Positions 58,401-64,000 of a stretch of 64,000 nt of DNA are shown here, in pieces. The stretch's first letter is position 1, and each line of letters begins with the position of its first letter. The translations under genes were made by a program, and so were the position numbers. The notes under the pieces were generated by a model. It was not told the origin of the DNA, did not search any database, and worked only from the letters and a program-made list of their open reading frames with translations. Source of the stretch: Balaenoptera acutorostrata (taxonomy: Eukaryota; Chordata; Mammalia; Artiodactyla; Balaenopteridae); the NCBI RefSeq assembly GCF_949987535.1, contig NC_080069.1, forward strand, positions 45,311,269-45,375,268, given 5' to 3'.

Positions 58401-59228
58401 CCACCTCCTAGAGTAATGAAATGAAAACAAAAATAAACAAATGGGACCTAATGAAACTTAAAAGTTTTTACACAGCAAAGAAAACTACAAACAAGACGAA
58501 AAGACAACCCTCAGAATGGGAGAAAATATTTGCAAATGAATTAATGGACAAAGGATTGATCTCCAAAATAGACAAGCAGCTCATGCAGCTCAGTATTAAA
58601 AAAACAAACAACCCAATCCAAAAATGGGCAGAAGACTTAAATAGACATTTCTCCAAAGAAGACATACAGATGGCCAAGAAGTACATGAAAAGCTGCTCAA
58701 CATCACTAATGATTAGAGAAATGCAAATCAAAACTACAATGAGGTATCACCTCACACCAGTTAGAATGGGCATCATCAGAAAATCTACAAACAACTGGTG
58801 GCGAGGGTGTGGAGAAAAGGGAACCCTCTTGCACTGTTGGTGGGAATGTAAATTGATACAGCCACTATGGAGAACAGTATGGAGGTTCCTTAAAAAACTA
58901 AAAATAGAACTACCATATGACCCAGCAATCCCACTGCTGGGCATATACCCAGAGAAAACCATAATTCAAAGACACATGCACCCCAATGTTCATTGCAGCA
59001 CTATTTACCATAGCCAGGACATGGAAGCAACCTAAATGCCCATCGACAGATGAATGGATAAAGAAGATGTGGTACACATATACAATGGAATATTACTCAG
59101 CCATAAAAAGGAACAAAATTGGGTCATTTGTAGAGACGTGGATGGATCTAGAGACTGTCATACAGAGTGAATTAAGTCAGAAAGAGAAAAACAAATATCG
59201 TATATTAACGCATATATGTGGAACCTAG
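55415..59228 (+). pseudogene. LINE-1 ORF2 (endonuclease-reverse transcriptase), broken
   Basis: ORF2p nicks target DNA and reverse-transcribes L1 RNA. The ATG is at 55415, after a 58-base gap from ORF1. The endonuclease keeps the early Asn ('TLNVNG'), 'CLQETH' and 'SDHNAM'. The catalytic Asp of the 'GDFN' motif is Asn here (codon 55845-55847). A two-base gain in the AT run near 55523 shifts the frame, and stops follow at about 55902 and 56128. The RT domain spans roughly 56770-57700. It keeps 'FADD' at 57509-57520, but TAG at 57401-57403 and TAA at 57497-57499 lie just upstream in the same frame. The C-terminal region includes '[19 protein letters not shown]' and ends at TAG 59226-59228. More than five inactivating changes are visible. 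Confidence 0.93.
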
Positions 59229-59456
59229 AAAAATGGTACAGATGAACTGGTTTGCAGGGCAGAAATAGAGACACAGGTGTAGAGAACAAACGTATGGACA
59301 CCAAGGGAGGAAAGCGGGGTGTGTGTGTGTGTGTGTGTGTGTGTGATGAATTGGGAGATTTGGATTTACATATATACAGTAATATGTATAAAATGGATAA
59401 CTAATAAGAACCTAATGTTTAAAAAAATAAATAAAATTCAAAAATTAAAAAAAAAA
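59229..59456 (+). mobile_element. LINE-1 3' UTR with (GT)n and A-rich end
   Basis: The region after the ORF2 stop carries a (GT)n tract at about 59319-59344 and 'gtataaaatggataactaataagaacc', and ends in an A-rich tail. This 3' end differs from that of the short L1 at 28.4 kb, so the two come from different subfamilies. Confidence 0.85.
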
Positions 59457-59466
59457 ATTTACTGGA

Positions 59467-60776
59467 TGCCCAATCAATGAAAGCAATTACTAGTGCTTTC
59501 ATTTTTAGGAGAAATAAATTAATAGGCTGGCACTCAGGGAGCCTAAGGTGCAAACATAACTCCCTTTTACACATTCTATGCAGAAGACCTCATTTAAGTT
59601 TAGATATAATACTTCCAGAGATACATGACATCATACAGCAGCTCAGGCCAGTTTGGAGAAATGTCAACTTTTAGACTCAGTGAAGGACAGAAAGCAAGAG
59701 TCAGTGAAAAAAGCCTTAGCACAGATGATGCAAACAGGGATGAATAACTGCTGAATTGTACCATTGATAATTTTGCTGAGTGATATTACTGTGGTCCAAC
59801 ATGGTCTCAGTACAACAGTCACACTGCTAAGATATCACTTTAGTAACCTGATGGGTTATCTGTGGGCTCAGTCTTAACAAAATGGCAGACTATTATAGAT
59901 TGAGGAGACTGGTAATTTTTTTCCAACAAGTCAGGTCCAAAAGTTAATGAAAGATAAGGGAGAGGCAGAGAGCACTCGTGCTAGACAACACGTTTATTTA
60001 TCAGATTATTTTTAAAAGAGGGCACAGGTTTTGTTTTCCATTATTTTCTCCATTTTAATTTAGTCTAGATTCTTCTCCATGTTAGTAGAGCCTGTGCTTA
60101 GCTGACACTAGATGGTATTGTGGCTCCTTCAATTCAACTGGCTTCCTGAGTGAGAGGCACTTTCTGTCCTTGTGTAATAGGTGTGCTGCATGTGTGTTTA
60201 ACGTAAGATCAGTATCTCCTAGAAACAATAATAGCTGTTTGTTTATGAAATATGGTTTAAGAAAATATAGGACCAGCTTCTTTTCTAGTTTTAAACATTA
60301 AAAAAAGTGCGTTTGTGACACTCACAGTGCATATTCTCAAACGCTACATTTGTATTTTGTCAATAAAATACTATTGAGAATATAAGAAAGAAGGAGCCTA
60401 ATAGGTCAAAGGAGAAAAGGCATTGTGCTGCCTGTTGATGTTATGTTTAAATGCTGCCGAAGCTGGTTAATCTTTCTCTGAAACAATACCATGGAATGAC
60501 CAATTTTCTTTTTCTTTCTTTCTTTTTTTAATTTTAGTGAGCTCTTCAAATCAGAATTTTATCTTGAAAACAAATAACTAGCATTTAAATGTAATGCCAA
60601 AATTTGAATACATGACTGACCAAATAATTTTATTACTGACAAAGATAATATTAATAACATTTGCAACCACATTATATCCAGAAGTTAGTAACACCAAAAA
60701 CGTTGATGTTTAGTCTGGATATTTGCCTTACTTGTTCCCTTGATCTGGAAAACTCTTTCTTTTCCACTTCAAAAGA
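59467..60776. other. No gene recognised
   Basis: Unique sequence. A weak CTCF-like core 'cactagatgg' lies at 60106-60115 and is not called. Confidence 0.45.
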
Positions 60777-61121
60777 AAGCCTTTAGGACTTCCCTGATGG
60801 TGCAGTGGATAAGAATCCGTCTGCCAATGCAGGGGACACGGGTTTGATCCCTGGTCCGGAAGATCCCACATGCTGTGAAGCAACTAAGCCCGTGTACCAC
60901 AACTACTGAGCCCATGTGCCACAACTACTGAAACCCGGGCGCCTAGAGCCCGTGCTCCACAACAAGAGAAGCCACCGCAGTGAGAAGCCCACACAACACA
61001 ACGAAGAGAAGCCCCCGCTCGCCACAACTAGAGGAAGCCCGTGCACAGCAACGAAGACCCAATGCAGCCAAAAAATAAATAAATAATATTAAATCTTTAA
61101 AAAAAAAAGAGTAAGCCTTTA
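60777..61121 (+). mobile_element. CHR-type SINE, older subtype, with TSD
   Basis: Head 'ggacttccctgatggtgcag' at 60786, B box 'gggtttgatccctggtccgg', AAATA tail and A-run. The duplication 'aagccttta' is at 60777-60785 and 61113-61121. It shares the 'ccacaactactgagccc...ccacaactactgaaaccc' internal duplication with the copy at 30.3 kb. Confidence 0.93.
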
Positions 61122-61759
61122 ATGAATGTTCATAAATTGAACTTTTTACTTAAAAAAAGACATAAAGACAGAAATCTTGAATCAAGTTCACATTTACTAT
61201 TCTATGAATAGACTTTGAGAGTATAAAAATTACTCTTCACTCTGTACACGTAGGTAAGTATTTTTTTATGATGACGAGTCTGTGGTTTATTAGAGAAGAA
61301 TAGTTTATTTCCAAATTCTTCAATATATTCAGGTGGTAAGTTCCCAGAGATCAGGACTATTTTGGCTCCATTCAAGAATTCTACATATTTCCGTATGAAA
61401 TGTTTTATTCCTTTCTGAGCAAGGCTTTTTTAAAAGGCAATTAAATGTGGCCATTTTCCAAGTGTTGCAAAGACAACATGTAGGAGAGCCGGTTAGGGAA
61501 CTAATTAACCTTTGGGTGTAAATTAGTTCAGGCAGCTGAAGTCAGAAGGGGAAAAGGGGAGCAGTTCTGCCATTTTAACAAATGGATACTATAGACAATT
61601 GCCCTTTCTTGATGAGCTGTTGCAGAGGAATAGGGTCCAGGAGAAGGACACCAGTTCCATAGCAGCTGCTGTGATAATTGACCAGCAGCACTGAGATGTT
61701 AGGACAACTAGAAGTCTTGGTAAACGTTCCAGGAATGCCTAATATTAATACAAATGGAA
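61122..61759. other. No feature recognised
   Basis: Unique sequence. Confidence 0.45.
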
Positions 61760-61941
61760 CAGGAGTCAGCAAGTGTTGCTGGAAAGGACCAGAGAGTAAA
61801 TATTTTCAGATTTGCCAGCCATATGGTTTCAGTTACATTATTCAAATATGTCACTACTGCAAAATAGCCGTTAATAATAAACGTTAAATAATAAATGAGG
61901 TGGCCAGATTTGGCTCTTGTTCTGCATTTTGCCACTCCCTG
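61760..61941. mobile_element. hAT-Charlie-type MITE
   Basis: Start 'caggagtcagcaagtgttgctggaaaggaccagagagtaaatattttcag' and end 'gccagatttggctcttgttctgcattttgccactccctg' match a common mammalian hAT MITE ('caggggtcagcaaac...aaagggccagatagtaaat'). The inverted ends are partly decayed, and no clear 8-bp duplication remains. Two internal gaps shorten it. Confidence 0.78.
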
Positions 61942-62188
61942 GTTAATAAAGTACAATTAAACATAATATTTTAGCAGGTTTGTATAAAAGAATAGATTTA
62001 AACATGCTGATAGATGCTAAGTTTTAGTGAGAAATTGACCATATTTCAAGTTAAGCAATTATATATTACATTTATTTCAACTCTTAGTAAAACTTTATGA
62101 AGCCTTTTTAAAACTTTCCAGACTGAATTAATCTCCTCTCATTTCTCTCAGTCATATCATGCATCCTATTCCACAGTATGTTTTTTAT

Positions 62189-62583
62189 TGGTGTCCGTTT
62201 CTTTTTCTTTTTTCTTAAGATTTATTTATTATTTATTTATTTATTTATTTTTGGCTGCGTCGGGTCTTAGTTGCCGCACGTGGGATCTTCGTTGAGGCAT
62301 GCAGTATCTTCCGTTAAGGCGCACGGGCTTCTCTCTAGTTGTGGCCTGTGGGTTTTCTCTCTCTAGTTGTGGTGCACGGGTTCCAGAGCACGTGGGCTCT
62401 GTAGTTTGCGGCACGGGGGCTCTAGCTGAGGCGTGCAGGCTCGGTAGTTGTGGCACACAGGCTTAGTTGCCCCGCGGCGTGTGGGATCTTAGTTCCCTGA
62501 CCAGGGATCGAACGCACATCCCCTGCATTGTAAGGCAGATTCTTTACCGCTGGACCAGCAGGGAAGTCCCTGGTGTCCGTTTC
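62189..62583 (-). mobile_element. CHR-related SINE, divergent longer subtype, perfect TSD
   Basis: The tail is (TTTAT)n at about 62220-62252 and the head ends at 62570 ('gctggaccagcagggaagtccc'). The B box reads 'gaccagggatcgaacgcaca' in antisense. The perfect 13-bp duplication 'tggtgtccgtttc' lies at 62189-62201 and 62571-62583. The phrase 'ttagttccctgaccagggatcgaac' marks a subtype distinct from the other copies, which have 'cttcccagaccagggctcgaac'. Confidence 0.94.
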
Positions 62584-64000
62584 ATACGTGTATTTTTCCT
62601 TCACTAAAATGTAAATGCCTTGAAATTGAGGATTATGAATTATTCACATCTGTTTCAAAACTTTGAAATATAAAGACCATATTTCAATATCAAAATATTC
62701 TATGGAATCCCAGATGCATGCACTTACATTTTAGTATCCATTGAAGAGTACATAATAACAAAAGCTATGAATTTAGAAATGTTTAAAACAAATTGTATTT
62801 AATTAGTTGCAATATCTAAATATGCTAAAAAAAAAAAGGCAGAACATTATCTAGGAAACATTATTCATTAAGTTCATAAATAGCACTTGGTGTAATTATG
62901 GGTTACATGAAATTTGCAAAACTCCACAATTCTTCAGGGATAAATCAGGCCTACTCTCAAGTGTTAACTTTAAATACAGTGTCTTCTTCAGTGGTGGTGT
63001 GAAAGTGTTTCTGTAACACAATTTTCTGTAATACATATTTATGTAAAGTAAAATTTTATGAATACTTAAATATTACTAAGCATCCAACCAAAAGAAATAA
63101 TAAAAGATGAGGCAATATACAGATACAAACATGCTTTCATAGCAATGAAAAATTGGAAATATTAGAGATACCTGAAGCCATTATAAATGAGTGTAGACTG
63201 TTAAAGTGAGAGCCAGGGGTATCGGCAAAAACTTGATTTAAAAAAAAAAAGGCATTGAAATGTCACAGATTGTGGCTGAGAAGCCAAGAAGAATGTAGGA
63301 GTACAGAATTCAATCCATCAGAAAAGAAATGAGTTGAACTCAGTGTGGATGGAGTTATAGAATAAAGTCCAATAAAATCATGTATCTAACCTTGGATTGT
63401 GAGGAGTTGGATACTTGGGATCTCCTGAGATGTAGTAGATATAAAAAGGACTCAGTATGTCTACCCGAGGGCTGGGTGGGAATGAAAACAGTTGCTTAGA
63501 GGTTAAAATAATCTTAGACCATCTGAGAGGGTAATTCTGTTTTCTTAGGTGTGTAAGGGGTAAAGATTTGAGTACAGGGCTGGTAAGCTAAATAAAGTAA
63601 ATATTAATTTTATGTAAATTCAGGATAATCTGTGTCTTCTGCTGTTTAGGTAATTCAGCATTTTAACCTTGGAATTTCAGTTTGCAGTAGTACATCATTG
63701 ATATTAAATTTGTGCTGTCAAGTTAGAAAAGAAAAAGAAAGTCTGGTTAAATATATAAATTATTTGAATGTTTAAAAGAAATTGATTTACTATATGTTTA
63801 ACATTAGTTTTGTAAAATTTTATTAAAGGATCACAAATGTTTTGCTTCTTTGGGTTCTGTTTTCTCAGGCACTCAAAGAGAAAAGCAGATATTTTAAATC
63901 TAAAATTGAAGTTTAAAATGTTTAAGGAAATTTGCCAAATTTTATGAATGGAGTTAAACATTTAAGGAAATTTAGTCTTTAACTTGAGACAATCAACATT
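62584..64000. other. Unique AT-rich sequence, no feature recognised
   Basis: Short A-runs only (62828-62838 and 63240-63251). The minus-strand frame at 63704-63961 has no family signature. Confidence 0.45.

Larger units (their letters stand above)
53529..59466 (+). mobile_element. Near full-length LINE-1 with TSD, inactive
   Basis: A complete layout of 5' UTR, ORF1, ORF2, 3' UTR and A-rich tail, about 5.9 kb (53544 to about 59451-59456). The 15-base target duplication is 'aaaatatttactgga' (53529-53543) against 'aaaaaatttactgga' (59452-59466), with one mismatch. The 5' end 'ggggagattggttcaagatggcggcatag' is the canonical start of cetartiodactyl L1s, so it is not 5'-truncated. Both ORFs carry stops and frameshifts, and the copy cannot encode a working retrotransposition machinery. 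Confidence 0.95.

Noticed and set aside
60105..60118. Third CTCF-like core 'cactagatggtat'
   Set aside because: It departs from the motif in the second half (TAT in place of CAG or CGC). Too weak to call.

Overview
This window is mammalian nuclear DNA, most likely cetacean (whale or dolphin). The key evidence is at least nine copies of a tRNA-derived SINE. Its head reads 'cttccctggtggcgcagtgg', it has an internal 'gggttcgagccctgg' box and it ends in an (AAATA)n tail. This is the CHR-type family of Cetacea and their relatives. The L1 3' ends ('ttcactttgttataaa...', 'caattatactccaataaag') are of cetartiodactyl type. Base composition is AT-rich, and coding potential is essentially absent outside mobile elements. 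The species call is inference from repeat families I recognise; no search was run.

I find no intact protein-coding gene and no convincing exon. Nearly all longer open frames are pieces or antisense shadows of LINE-1, SINE, L2 or Tigger sequence. The only host-gene remnant I can name is a processed ferritin light chain (FTL) pseudogene at about 10.83-12.63 kb, later split by an L1 insertion. A second retrocopy-like block lies on the minus strand at 0.58-1.1 kb, with an AATAAA signal and an A-tail, but I cannot name its parent.

Layout. 0-10 kb: mostly unique AT-rich DNA, with L1 tails, MIR pieces, a pair of CTCF-like motifs (5.3-5.5 kb), one SINE and a (TAGA)n microsatellite. 10.8-12.6 kb: FTL pseudogene plus L1. 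13.8-15.1 kb: a SINE and an L1 tail. 17-22 kb: an old minus-strand L1, a 497-bp hAT element with intact termini, and an L1 carrying a Tigger transposon. 23.4-25.1 kb: a long L2 relic. 25.8-26.8 kb: an L1 with inverted halves. 28.4-30.6 kb: a short young L1 and three same-strand SINEs. 33.7-37.1 kb: a Tigger MITE, an L2 tail and a 2.5-kb minus-strand L1. 38.2-39.3 kb: nested LTRs. 40-44.3 kb: MIRs, a SINE, a MER2-like Tigger MITE and an LTR. 46.6-50 kb: LTR-like and MIR pieces and a SINE. 51.7-53.3 kb: an old L1 split by an MLT1-type LTR. 53.5-59.5 kb: a near full-length but broken L1 with target-site duplications. 60.8-62.6 kb: two SINEs and a hAT MITE. The remainder is unique DNA without recognised features.

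The window therefore reads as an intergenic or intronic record of successive insertions. Several are nested, so their relative order can be read directly. I did not find an undescribed biological system. The most useful leads are the split FTL pseudogene, the paired CTCF-like motifs, the unidentified minus-strand retrocopy and the SINE with an internal 24-bp triplication.
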